This document shows positions 46,713-58,049 of a stretch of DNA of 64,000 nucleotides, piece after piece. Numbering within the stretch: the first letter of the stretch is position 1; every line of letters begins with the position of its first letter. Position numbers and translations under genes: made by a program. The DNA is from Panaeolus papilionaceus (taxonomy: Eukaryota; Basidiomycota; Agaricomycetes; Agaricales). Where the stretch lies: the NCBI GenBank assembly GCA_015501605.1, contig JADNRZ010000006.1, positions 124,001 through 188,000 on the forward strand. The letters run 5' to 3'. The notes below the pieces were generated by a model. The model ran no database searches. It was not told the origin of the DNA and was given only the letters and a program-made list of their open reading frames with translations.

Positions 46713-47047
46713 GAACCATTCGGATATTTATTAGCATTACATAGACAATTGGACTGCGCATGGACATTATATGGTCTCGTCTAAATATACCTCTTTTGTA
46801 CTCTGCTTTTTGCAGAAATCGTTCGTTTAACTTAGAGTTTATAATTGCAAAATCGGAGTGTATGTGTGTACATGTATTCCACTATCCAATAAAATGACAG
46901 GCATATTACATTGCAAGGACTGGGAATGGACAAGGTGGAATGACTTGATCTGATCAGTCAGCAGCAAATATAATTCCGGCAAATCTTTAAATCACTTGCA
47001 CCTCATTGAGTCGTCGCGACCGCTCTGCAACTCCAATTCAAACTATC
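46713..47047. other. intergenic spacer
   Basis: 335 bases of 3' UTR and NAR1 promoter sequence. It shows no coding or structured RNA signal that I can recognise. Confidence 0.4.
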
Positions 47048-49208
47048 ATGACATTTTCAGGTGCGCTTGTAGGTGATAACTTTATTCAAGTATAGAATTA
47101 CCTTGTTTAAACTATTGCAATAGACGTTAACAGATCTCAACGACTTTATCGCACCGTCACAAGCATGCATTAAACCCGTCGAGCAAACCAATGCTCCAAC
47201 ACAACAGGTCAAGCAGTTGGGTGATGCTTCTGTAAGTTTCGTCTTGAATTGTCAATTCATGAACCATTTTTTGATAAATTCCGTAGACAGAGATCATGAT
47301 AGATTCTTCTGGAGCGTATTACGAAGTATCTCCTGACCAATTGACCTCAAAACCTATGTCGACAGCCTCCAGGCAGAACGAGCCAAGGCAACTTGCCCAA
47401 GCCCAAATCAGTTTGAACGACTGTCTTGCCTGCAGGTGCGTGTCATTTCAACCTTCTATGATCTTAATGTCAAGTAACTTGTTATTGACAATGTATTGAT
47501 CACTCTTGATTCAAAAGTGGTTGTATCACCTCTGCAGAGTCTGTGCTCATCACCCTCCAGTCCCACACGGAGGTTCTCAACTTCCTCAAAGAGAATGGAA
47601 GTCTATCATCCGATTCCCGGCCTGATCATGAACCCACTTCTCCTTCTTCAATATCTTCATCTCCATCTTCATCCACGTCCTCCTCTCCGTCATCCCCGCG
47701 TCCATTCAGGACCCCAGTTGTCTCGATCGCACCTCAGTCACTTGCATCACTTGCGACAGCGGTTTCTGCGTCTCGATCAAAGGACGTCAGTTGTATAGAG
47801 AGCGGCAATGTGACACCACTTCAAGTGTTTTGTGGGCTTCGGGTGTTCTTTACGGAGATCCTTGGATTTGCGCGTGTCTACGATACCACGTTCGCAAGGC
47901 ATGTCGCCTTGAAGGAGCATGTCAAGGAATTTGAAGAGCGGAAAAATCAAAGTCGGAAACAGGACACGGTAGATCAAGCAAGAGGAGAGGCGATAGGAGG
48001 ACTACCCATGCTGGCTAGTGCCTGCCCTGGCTGGATTTGTTATGCGGAGAAAGCCCACAAAGAGATGCTTCCATTTATCTCTCGAACCAAGAGTCCTCAG
48101 CAGGTGATGGGTACGATAGTGAAAGAATACTTGGGTCGTAAGTGGGGTAAGAGGCAAGTCTTTGCATTGCTCGATTCCTCTGCATCCGAGAGACTGACCC
48201 AATGATGGTTCACCCAAAAAAACCGAATTTTTCATCGATAGTCCGGATCAAATCTACCATGTGACGGTCATGCCGTGCTACGATAAGAAATTGGAGGCAT
48301 CGAGGCAGGATTTTTACAACGAGATATACGCGACACGAGATGTGGACTGCGTGATTACCACAGGGGAGCTAGAAATTCTATTGCGCGAATGTGGTTGGGA
48401 CCTTTCACAAATCGCGGACAAAGGGCATGAAGCGGGAAGAAAGGCACACGAGTCAGGTTCCGAGAAATTGAAAGATGACGGCGTGGGTAACAAGTCCCTG
48501 ACAATGTCCGGATCGACGATCCCGGAGATGATGCAACACGCTGGAACGTCATCTGGTTCATATCTGCACTCGATCATCTCGCATATTCGGGCAGAATCGC
48601 AAGTTCCGCTGGTATTGGAAATCAAAGCCATCCGAAATGCCGACTACGAAGAGTTTACACTTTACGAAGAAGACAACGGGAATGAGAGGGGTAGTGGAAA
48701 GGTGGTGTTCAAAGGGGCAAAGTGCTACGGATTCCGAAACCTGCAGAACATTGTGCGCAAAGTGGGTAGGGAGAAAGGCGTACGGACAGGTACAGGAGCT
48801 GCCGGACGACTAGGGGGGAGAATTGGAGTTGGCCGACGATTAAAGAAGGGAAATACAGAAAATGGCGAAGGTGAAGAAAAGGGCTACGACTACGTCGAGG
48901 TTATGGCTTGTCCTGGGGGGTGTGTGAATGGCGGAGGACAAATAAAGCCGATTGTCGATGAAGAGAAGCACAACCGGAACTGGGAGGATAGTGGTGTTCA
49001 CGTCGACACTCAAATGCAGGGATGGAAGTGGGGTGACCGAGATTGGGTACGACGAGTTGAAGAGTCATACTGGAATGTAGGGACTGATGCCCGGCATGTT
49101 GATGATGATGAAGGGTTGACGAAGAATATTATGGAAGCGGGATTATCACTGCGGACATCGTATCGAGCAGTAGAAAGTGAAGTAATTGGACTTGCAGTGA
49201 AGTGGTGA
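47048..49208 (+). CDS. NAR1: cytosolic Fe-S cluster assembly factor NAR1 (iron-only hydrogenase-like)
   Basis: A component of the cytosolic iron-sulfur assembly (CIA) machinery that links the scaffold to the targeting complex. Exon 1 (47048-47068, 21 nt) gives MTFSGAL, joined to TLTDLNDFIAPSQACIKPV at 47124. The N-terminal [4Fe-4S] site is made of the CIKPV cysteine and LNDCLACSGC, completed over an intron near 47436-47518. The hydrogenase-like core carries LPMLASACPGWICYAEKAH, SPQQVMGTIVKEY, VTVMPCYDKKLEASR and VEVMACPGGCVNGGGQ with the C-terminal cysteines. A Ser/Pro-rich insertion (SSPSSSTSSSPSSP) and a charged insertion before YDYVEVMACP are expansions relative to yeast. End TYRAVESEVIGLAVKW carries the conserved C-terminal tryptophan. 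Identity is strong. Confidence 0.94.
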
Positions 49209-49372
49209 TTAAAATACAAAGAGGGACATCGAACAAAAAATACATGCAGATTAGAATAGACGATGGTGTTGATGATGATATAGACAATGGAAAGCAATGC
49301 GATGATTGTAAGAGGGAACTGAAGGATGAAAGATAACAGGGATGAGATGAATAACGTCGTGAAGGCGGTCGG

Positions 49373-49623
49373 TCAACGAGGACGAGAACCTGGACCTTTG
49401 AACCAGTATTCACATTCTCGACAGAAATCAGAGGTCTTCTGTGTAATCTTCTCTGATGCATCAGGATCATAATACTAATAAGAAATATGAGTATAGAAGG
49501 ATGGTAAACATGGCAAGAAACACGAACACGTCTGCATTGTGGACAGTGAGGACAATTGGGTTGATGATTTTGAGAATAAATGCAAAAGCGATTCATGCAG
49601 TCCTCTTGCAGTAGTTTGCGAGT
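49373..49623 (-). CDS. small cysteine-rich (zinc-ribbon-like) protein, 5' end unresolved
   Basis: Two exons can be defined: 49528-49623 and 49373-49474, separated by a 53-nt intron with a normal acceptor. They give 65 residues: RKLLQEDCMNRFCIYSQNHQ, then PNCPHCPQCRR, and after the splice YYDPDASEKITQKTSDFCRE with CEYWFKGPGSRPR. The cysteine pairs CPHCPQC and CREC look like a zinc-binding knuckle. The 5' exon is not settled: the upstream frame around 49764-49820 (MCRLHT preceding a GT) ends in a phase that does not fit the acceptor at 49624. I recognise no family. It lies between the convergent NAR1 and the divergent SNARE gene. Confidence 0.45.
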
Positions 49624-49872
49624 CTATTAAAGCGAGTTAATATAATGAATGGACGATGAATTAAATTGAAGAATTACTATAATATAATGACCACAACCAT
49701 GCTTTGTTCCTTCGCTGTTTATAACGATGAGTAAAATGATATAAAAATAAAAAATAAAAAACTAACGTGTGTAGACGACACATTCTTGTTTCTTTAGTTT
49801 GAGAGATGGTGATGGCTGGAATCATTCCCTTTTTATTATTCCCCGCAAAGAACCAAACAAGACACGCACTCA

Positions 49873-51320
49873 TGTCTGCTCCTACCACTCGTTCAAGGAC
49901 AGGTCTATTTCTTTCATATAGAGACTCGACTTCACATTACACAGATTCAGAATCTCAAAGGCTTATTACTCCCGCAGATGCAATCCCTTTGCCTCCAAAA
50001 TGGTATTTAATATTCCTTTCTTTTCAAACTTTACGGAATTCACCAATCATCATAACAGGGTGGATTACTCGGACCAAGTAGAACACATTATCTTGGAAAC
50101 TCAGGCTAACAGTAACCTTTTATTTCTTTCAACCTTTTTATTTCATATTTATCAATCTCTTTAGTTGCAACTCTTGACAAATTGCACGCAAAACACGTTC
50201 TACCTGGTTTCTCTGACCGTTCTCAAGAAGAAAGGGATATTGAGAATCTAACAACGCAAATCACAAAAGTCTTTCTTTTCCCTTGATTTTTATTTTCAAC
50301 TCGTACAAACTCAACTCTCTCTAAACTTTAGGACTTTCGAACTTGTCATGCCCTTATTCAGAAGCTCGCCTCACCCCCACATGCATTTCCCCCGCACCCC
50401 ATACAGTCCTCCCACGAGGCACGCGCCGGTAAAAATGTCCAGCGAGCCCTCGCTGCAAAGGTCCAGGATCTAAGCGCCACCTTCCGCAAAAAGCAGCGAG
50501 TCTATATGGAAAGTATGTAATTATTTCCCATTTTCGTACTTTTCATCTAATAAACTTGCCTTCTTTTCCCTTTACAATATCCTATCGATATCATCAACCC
50601 TCTCCATCTTATTCCATATCCAAATTCCATAGAACTACAAGGTCATGCGATCAAAAATCAAGATCTTCTCGTCGCATCCGGTGCCATACATCTCAGAGGC
50701 TCCGATGGAATGTCTGCTGTTGATGATGACATTCAGGCTGCGGTAAGTCTACCCCCATCATTCATCCTCTTATCCGTCTATCTCACAATATTCGCTCTTT
50801 CTCCGCTTTCTCCGTTCTAATCCGCTTTCTGCTTTCTAGACCCATACCCGTGCACAATCCCAGTCCCAATCACTGATTCACGCAGACGATTCTACACAAC
50901 TCCAATCACGCGACAGAGAGCTTACAGAGATCGCTAAATCAATTGCAAGTCTCGCAGAACTCTTCAAAGACCTCTCTGCTCTTGTCATCGATCAGGGAAC
51001 CTTGTTAGACAGCGTAGAGTATAATATTGAACAGACAGCCGTTCACATGGAGGATGCAGTCATTGATCTGAACATTGCCACCAAGTAATCCCCTCGGTTA
51101 TTCCGTTTTCACATCCTCGGTGCTGACACAGTGCTTTCATCCCTGCAGATACCAGAAAAACACCGGACGACGGAAATGCATATTTCTATTATTACTTATT
51201 ATTTTTGGTCTTATCCTAGTTCTCATCTTTAAACCTAGACGACATCATGCTCCTCCACCTCCACCTCCATCCAGTTCACCGCCTTCCATCAGGACTTTCT
51301 CAGCACGGACTATACTATAA
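49873..51320 (+). CDS. TLG2: t-SNARE, TLG2/syntaxin-16 type
   Basis: An endosome/trans-Golgi SNARE that mediates retrograde vesicle fusion. About six exons. The N-terminus MSAPTTRSRTGLFLSYRDST is the Tlg2 N-peptide that binds the SM protein Vps45. An Habc region follows (VDYSDQVEHIILETQANIAT, HAKHVLPGFSDRSQEER, NVQRALAAKVQDLSATFRKK). The SNARE motif runs RDRELTEIAKSIASLAELFK, VIDQGTLLDSVEYNIEQTA, with the zero-layer glutamine in VIDQGTLLD. A C-terminal TM anchor (KCIFLLLLIIFGLILVLIF) is followed by a proline-rich luminal tail of about 30 residues (PPPPPPSSSPP). A tail after the anchor is typical for Tlg2 but not for most syntaxins, supporting the call. Confidence 0.93.
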
Positions 51321-52111
51321 TTCGATATTGCATTTACAACTTAATTATGTGTTACCTTAAGACCGATAGGACTAGGTCTACAGCCGGCCCCCGAGTCTCT
51401 TATGTGGCCGTTGATAATAGTAATTTTTTTTTGGCTTTCCACACATCCCGCAACATTAACAGGACCTCGTATTCACAATCCGTTGGTGTTTATTACCTCT
51501 CGGCTTCCCTGGACATTACAACTAGGCCTAGACTTTGGAGTGTGTGTTATGACGGCAAAGCTTGGTTAAACTATGGAGAGCCCAAACAGCCAACGTTGGA
51601 ACACCCGCGTACTCATTTTTTTTTGTACATAGCGCCTCCTTAATTGGTAGTTGACTTCATTGAGCCGCTCCCGATGACGCCGATGGTGATTAGGGATGAA
51701 ATCTACTACATATTCGGAAGGACGCACAGACAGGGGCTAAACATATTTTGTTCCCTCATCACCATGCCAATTCCCTTGAAAGACGGCATGATAGTGGCGC
51801 TTTTTTTTTTTGCCTTGGATGCGATGGCAGTTTCTATCAAAAGTTAGCAAGTGCGCATAGTCTCAGAGATCTAACAGTAAATGATGAAAGTACTGGGTAA
51901 AAGGCTCAATTGTCAACGTGGAGGTCCAAGCGAATGATGATAGTGTTACTTTCCCTCGCATTTTATTTCCACAACCACTATCTCCATCTCTCTCCATATT
52001 TATCTTGAATCCCTTCATCGCTGGTAGTTGAATACCGAAGCAAAGTCCAGATTTTTTTTATAAAAATTCAAAAGGACAACAACGCCTCGCGTCCAGGGTC
52101 CAATTTCATAC
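51321..52111. other. 791-base intergenic region
   Basis: The longest non-coding stretch of the window. One plus frame is open from 51347 to 51847 apart from a single TAA at 51641-51643, but the translation (about 165 codons) has no repeat, motif or family I recognise. The part nearest the MscS gene is CT-rich (51960-52010). No RNA gene is visible. Confidence 0.4.
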
Positions 52112-55100
52112 TTGCCTTACTTAAAAATTCACACTCCTTCAACCATAGATTCTTCACACCATCAAAGGTCCCTCTCCACCAGAGAAGAACCTCAAACCTC
52201 AGGGCTTGGTTATCCCAATCCTCCTACTAATCCCTTTGCGTCAACATCCGAGGTCGATTTGACGACTGCAACCACTATAACTTCTCGCAATCCAGCAGAC
52301 CCTACTCATTACACTCTTTTAACAAACCAAAACTCACCCTTGCTTCATCAACCTAACAATCATCGCTGCCCACCAGAACTACCCAGCTCATCACAACAGA
52401 GCATGGCGACGTACCCCCCACGTCCTGTGTTGGAACACCAAAGCTCGAGCGGTCTTTCCGCGGGCACAACCAATGCCCATTTCGGAGCTCCATATGACGC
52501 CGAGCGTGGCCTGACCGACGCTGAAAAAGCTAGTATCAAACAAAAGAAGAAAAGAACAGAGGGTTATGAGGAAATTTACCCTGGTGATAGTACACATTCT
52601 GTCTATCCTGAAGGCGAAAGCCCCACGAACAAGGTAAGCAATACACACTGCTGTCAAAAGCAGCCTTGCGCCGCGACCCCTATGAATATTTTTAACTTGC
52701 CGAAATTTGACCTTCATTATATTTTGCAGGTTGGCAAACTGTACAACTATCTCCTTAATGTTTCCATTGTCACGCGCTGGATTCTCTTCATCGTTCCCGT
52801 CCTCGGTCTCCTGTGGATTCCAGGCATTCTCCAGCTAACAACCTTTCCAAGCGCTCATGTAAGTAATTAATTCATCTACCATCATACCCTTTGACCATCC
52901 ATGTCCGCCGGCTGGATCGAGAAGCGTCGCTTTTTTGATTGTAATGATTGCGATTATTGACGACAAGCTTGTAGGTTTGGAGCGTAAAATTGCTCTGGTG
53001 GAGTATCTGGCTCACCGTTCTTTGGGCTGGTGCGTCACATTTATCGATGGCTTTTACTCCAGGAAAGGTGCTAATCCCTCATACTCTTAGGATGGTGGGC
53101 TGCTCTCGCAGTGTCTCGTATCATCCCATCCGTCTTGCGGTCGACCATAGGCGTTGTTGCTGTCAGCACGAGGCGCTACATTGATTGGTTACAAGCTCTC
53201 CATCGGTCTGAAATATTTCGAACGCTTTATGACAACTTGCTCATGCCGCTCTGAACAGATATATCGCCTTGTTTGCCTGGTCTCTTACTATTTGGATCAC
53301 CTGGAATATTCTCATCGACAGCCACCTGCAAAACCCAAGCCAGAAAAGTTTCAATGCAGTAAAACTCATTGGAAAACTGCTTTTTGGTATCTTCATTTGC
53401 TCCACTGTCCTTCTCTTCGAAAAGTTCTCGATCCAATGGATTGCTGGCAAATTCCACGAGAGATCGTATGCTGGTAAACACACTCCCCCCTTTACATGTT
53501 TGTCATCGGCGTTCTGAATAACGGTCATTAGAACGTATCGCGGACCAAAAGTTTGCGGTGAAGACGCTCGTAACCCTTTACAAGTACTCTTCAGACATCC
53601 CAGGACGAACAGACGTTTTGTCAGGTAGTACACACACCAGGGGTCAGAGCGTAAACCCCAAACTGCTCTTTAAGAAATTGCGTCAAGGTGTCAAATATGC
53701 TACAACTACCACAGCCACGGTTTTTGGCAACGTAGCGTCTGAGATTGCTGGCAGGTATGACCATATTTTACATCTACAGTAGCAGGATTAACTCGTGGTT
53801 CCGTAGCTCTGTTCTCCAACCCAACGCGCCCCAGGCTATCATCAAGACTGCCTTGGAATCGGCAAACAAGTCTCGCTTGGTATATCATGCTATACAAAAT
53901 TCCTTCGAACGATGAGCTGACACATTTCCTAATATAGCTCGCTCGGCGTCTTTTCTATTCGTTTGCCAAGCAGAATACCGACTACCTCGAGGTTGAGGAT
54001 ATTGAGCGCTTCTTCCCTGACAAAGATCAGGCTGCCGCTGCATTTGCGCTCTTCGACAAGGACAGCAACGGCGATGCGTCTCGGGAAGAAGTCGAAATGG
54101 CCTGCCTGTAGGTGCCTGCCTTTGACTGTCTTAAATTAGTTAAGCTTAACGATGTGTTGCACGCAGGGAATTCCATCGCGAACAACTGTCTATTGAGAAT
54201 TCTATGCGAGATCTTGACAGCGCGGTTGGCAGACTGGACAACATTTTCATGTCGCTCTACGTAATCGTCGCTGCTCTCATTATTGCTATCACATTGGTGA
54301 GTATAAATATGTATCCTAAATTGTGACCTATGCATCTGCTAACTAGGTTCGTTATATCCGATATAGGAAGCTTCATTGGCTGCTGTAGTCACTGGTGCCG
54401 GGACCCTTATCCTTGGTACGTCGTTTGCGATATGCACTACCCTTCTTCAAACCTCACGATTCTCTCACGCAGGTCTCAGCTGGTTGATTGGAGGCAGTCT
54501 TCAAGAGGTTCTTACGAGCATCATTTTCCTCTTTATCAAACATCCATTCGATGTGGGAGACCGCGTGGTAATCAATACTCAAACATATACCGTGAAGGAG
54601 ATCCGATTGCTTTCAACTGTATTCCTTGATTCCAACAATGCATGTGTGCAAGCTCCAAACAATCAACTCAACACCTTGGTGAGCAAACCCCATCCGGAGT
54701 TTCTTGAAAACATTCAGCAAGTTGTTCATATGGTTCTTTTTTTTACACGCAATATTTTTAGTTCATCCAAAATGTCCGCAGAAGTCCTCAGGTGAGTGTC
54801 ATCCTCTACGTTTTATCCATCCCCTTCCGTCATTTGAGCGACAGTGTTATGTTGCTATTTTCGAGCCAGTCAACCAACGATGTAGAGAATTCAGAATTGA
54901 TGCTTTTGTTCCTCACAGATGTCGGAAACATTCACCTTTGACGTTGCCTATTCCACCACATTCGAAGATCTTGAGAGGTTACGCGAAAAGATGCTTCAGT
55001 TTGTCGAGATCGAAAGGCGCGATTATCAGCCCTCCTTTGATGTCAAAGTGAAAGGTGGGTTCCAAACATGTCCTTCCGACCACCGGAGATGCCATTTTAT

Positions 55101-55904
55101 TTCTCTGCATTCTAAAACAACTCTCACGCCGATTAAAATATTTTTCCTTGCTTCTCTTCGCTGTCTCGCATACGATGACCTCTCTAACATGATGTTCTGC
55201 CTATAGATTTCCCTGACCAGGCAAAAATGACTCTATCTGCTGACATTAAATATAAATCGAATGGACAACAAGCTGCTTTGAAAGGTCAGGCTTCAAACCA
55301 CTCGGAGTTTATTGTTTCTTACTTACGTGCATTGAACAGCCAAGCGACGCAACAAGTGGATTTGCGCTCTCAAGACGATCCTGGGCGAATTGAAGATCTA
55401 CGGCCCAGGTGGAGACCCCAGTCCACCTCCTTCTGTTGCACGCTACACAGAGGTACCGTGGTCACTCATTGAAAGCGAGGATCGCAATGCCAAAGCAGCT
55501 CCTCAATTCCCTGAGCCGCGAGCTCCGACTGAGGGGTGGAACCTTGGTGACAAAAACGCTGCCATCCGTACGGTTCTTTCTTTATAACAAGCTTCTTTCG
55601 TTGCGTGCTGACGTGTCTTGCCTCATTGCTCCTCTAGTTGACAGCGCTGACGATGTATTCGGGGACTCGGCAGAGGTGTGTACTTCATTTCTACGGGTGT
55701 TTAATACTCCTTGGAATGTTGCCTCTATTTGCTCAGAACTGATGTGTTTTTGTGTGCTTTTAGCTTCATATGACCAGTCCGCGCCGAGGGCTATCCGAGA
55801 CGAGCGTTAGCCCCGCCGGGAGCCAACCCAGAATGCCCCATGCGCAAATCGCGGTCTCAGCCCCAGGACCAGCCGCTGCATTCGAGATGAGACCACGACC
55901 TTAG
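52112..55904 (+). CDS. EF-hand MscS-family mechanosensitive ion channel
   Basis: A membrane channel of the MscS family with an internal EF-hand, like fission-yeast Msy1/Msy2, which control calcium during hypo-osmotic shock. About 13 exons. The polar N-terminus is followed by four to five TM segments (IVTRWILFIVPVLGLLWIPG, LLWWSIWLTVLWAGWWAALA). A canonical EF-hand loop reads DKDSNGDASREE. The pore region and beta domain follow: IFMSLYVIVAALIIAITLEA, VVTGAGTLILGLSWLIGGSL, HPFDVGDRVVINTQTYTVKE, and VQAPNNQLNTLFIQNVRRSP. The C-terminus, built from two further splices, ends ALAPPGANPE-type or, in the preferred frame, FEMRPRP at 55904. The start is uncertain: the frame opens at 52112 (TTG codon), while the first in-frame ATG is at 52403. 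A missing 5' exon is possible. Confidence 0.86.
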
Positions 55905-56117
55905 TTTTTTTTTTAAGGTTGTTCAGCGGTGTGTCGAATGTATGGCACCTAGAAGGTTTTATATCAACGGAAATGATCAACACGTTGTGTGCTAACACCA
56001 GTACCTAACCTGAAATTTTTATTAAAATTTGATTAATTTTTTAAGATACATACATAGCCCTGGGTATAACGCGTAAGATAACAAACAACTACGAAAGAGG
56101 ATATAGTGCGACAGTTT

Positions 56118-57540
56118 CTACATGTTCCAACCATTAGCTTTCTGACTGGGACTCCCCCAGCCGGTGCTACCTCCCCATGGATTGTTCTCTGGACTTGCTG
56201 ACCACTGACTAGCGCCGCCTGCTGTGCGAGGACTGGTTTGCTGGGACCAGGCAGACTGCTCTCCCCATGCTGCTGTCTGCTGTTGAGGCGGCACGTGGGA
56301 CATGCCCACTCCCTCGTTCTGCATGATTTCGAGGTCAGGTTGCTGTTTCAAACCCAAGATGAGATTGGCCAATTTAGTTTGTAGCTCGGCCAGACCCTGG
56401 ACAGAAAAGGTGAAAACCATGATATGAAAGGGACTTGGAACGATGGTGTCTAGTTACCTTCATGACTACTTCTTGAGGAGTGAGACTGCCATCTGTTTCG
56501 ACTTCAAAATAGAACTTGTTGGGCTTAGCGTTGTAGTCAAAGGGTTCGTCGTCACGAGCAGGTTCTTCTTCGCGTGCATTTTCGCTGAGTGGCCATTCGT
56601 CCTTGATATCCTTTTCGTACCAATAAGTGGTATGGCGGAGTTTGTTGTGGGGATCGTACTCGAAGGAGACAGCAGAGCATGGAGACCATTTAGCGTGTTC
56701 TTTGGCGATACCCTAAAGGAAGTAGTGTCAATGGTTTAGTGCATATGTGAACTAACTAACTAAATGTAAGAGCCAACCTTTTTAGCTATACATCGCATTT
56801 TCAATTCCTGACCTTTACGAATTTTACATATTAGAACGGGTGGAGTGCCAGGATCGTCTAGGGACGTGAAATGAGGATGCAGGATAAGGACAAGGAACAA
56901 TGAAACATTACTTTTGCCGACAGGGTGACCGAAAAACTCTGTACGCTTCTGAATTTCATCTCCCGAGTCCGGGAGAGGACCTTCTGTATTTAGTGGAACG
57001 ACATCCAAGTGGTCACTTGTAACATCCATGGTGGTATCGTCATGACATGCAACGTTGAGGACCAGCATTATGGAACAGAAGGAGCATCCAGCTAAACAAA
57101 TACAATCCTGCAGGGATGGAATGAAAAAGGTGGATATAGAGAATAAGAAAAGAATAAATTACCCTTGTATAACGTATTGCTTCGTCACAATTTGTGCTGA
57201 CGAGGGGAATCATACCCAATCTATGAGCAATAAATTCATCTGGTAGCACCGAGGTGTTTGTTTCGATTTCAACCATGTCGATGGCTAATGATTTGAGAAT
57301 TAAGATTATATTGATTTGGCGCGTATTGAATATTGACTGACCAACAGTAGGTATATCTGCGATTACGACGCGTCGCAGAGAGTTTGCGAACCTTGGACAA
57401 GGAACTGGAATTTAGCAGACTCTGGAAGGAAATATTGAAAGAGCTCACGCAAGATCAACATTTTCGAGAACAAAATTAACTCTATCCTTCTTTAATTCTC
57501 GTATGCGAACGGTAGGTTCTAATTCTTCATGACCTTGCAT
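56118..57540 (-). CDS. RPB3: RNA polymerase II subunit RPB3
   Basis: The alpha-like assembly subunit of RNA polymerase II, nuclear. Start 57540 gives [20 protein letters not shown], then [20 protein letters not shown], the family N-terminus. Further blocks: [44 protein letters not shown]-type cysteines ([10 protein letters not shown]), [20 protein letters not shown], and [17 protein letters not shown]. About six exons with 50-60-nt introns. After the conserved core comes a 100-residue Gln/Trp/Gly-rich tail ([27 protein letters not shown]), absent in yeast Rpb3. It is divergent from the acyl-CoA-synthetase gene across 509 bases and convergent with the MscS gene. Confidence 0.95.
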
Positions 57541-58049
57541 TATTTTAAAAGTAGATGAATGAGTAGTCGTGGTTTAGAGAGACAGGAGGAACAAAGTTAT
57601 TGACAGTGATAAATAACAAGTACAAATAAAGAATGTCGTTCGGAATGTGCCGCTCTATGTTACTTGTCTTAAAACATGTAGAATGAGTGGTAGTTGTTTG
57701 TGATGATGGATAGTGGAAAGAAGAAAAGATTTGTAGTAAAAAATATAAGGAGGGAAATAACAGGAGATTGGGAGGGAAACCCTCGGACATTACGGGAATT
57801 CGGTCAAGAGATTAGCAAGATTCAAGGGAAAGAGCGGTGCCGAATGGACGCAGGAACGAGAGATATTTAAAATAAAATGAAAATAAAATAAAAACATGGG
57901 TTGTACAAATAATCCGCGGATTGCAAGGATGGCCGCGGAGAGTTATGGCAGGTGTTGAGAGTAGATATCCCTGAGCGTGAATGTCCTTAAATCAAACTCA
58001 TCTGCAGTCACTCCCCTTTCCATCCACCTTCTCTCCCCGCAACGAAACA
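57541..58049. promoter_or_regulatory. divergent promoter RPB3 / AMP-binding enzyme
   Basis: 509 bases between two divergent starts. Positions 57860-57900 are AT-rich (AATAAAATGAAAATAAAATA). No coding frame of interest; a minus ORF at 57545-57790 shows no family features. Confidence 0.4.
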
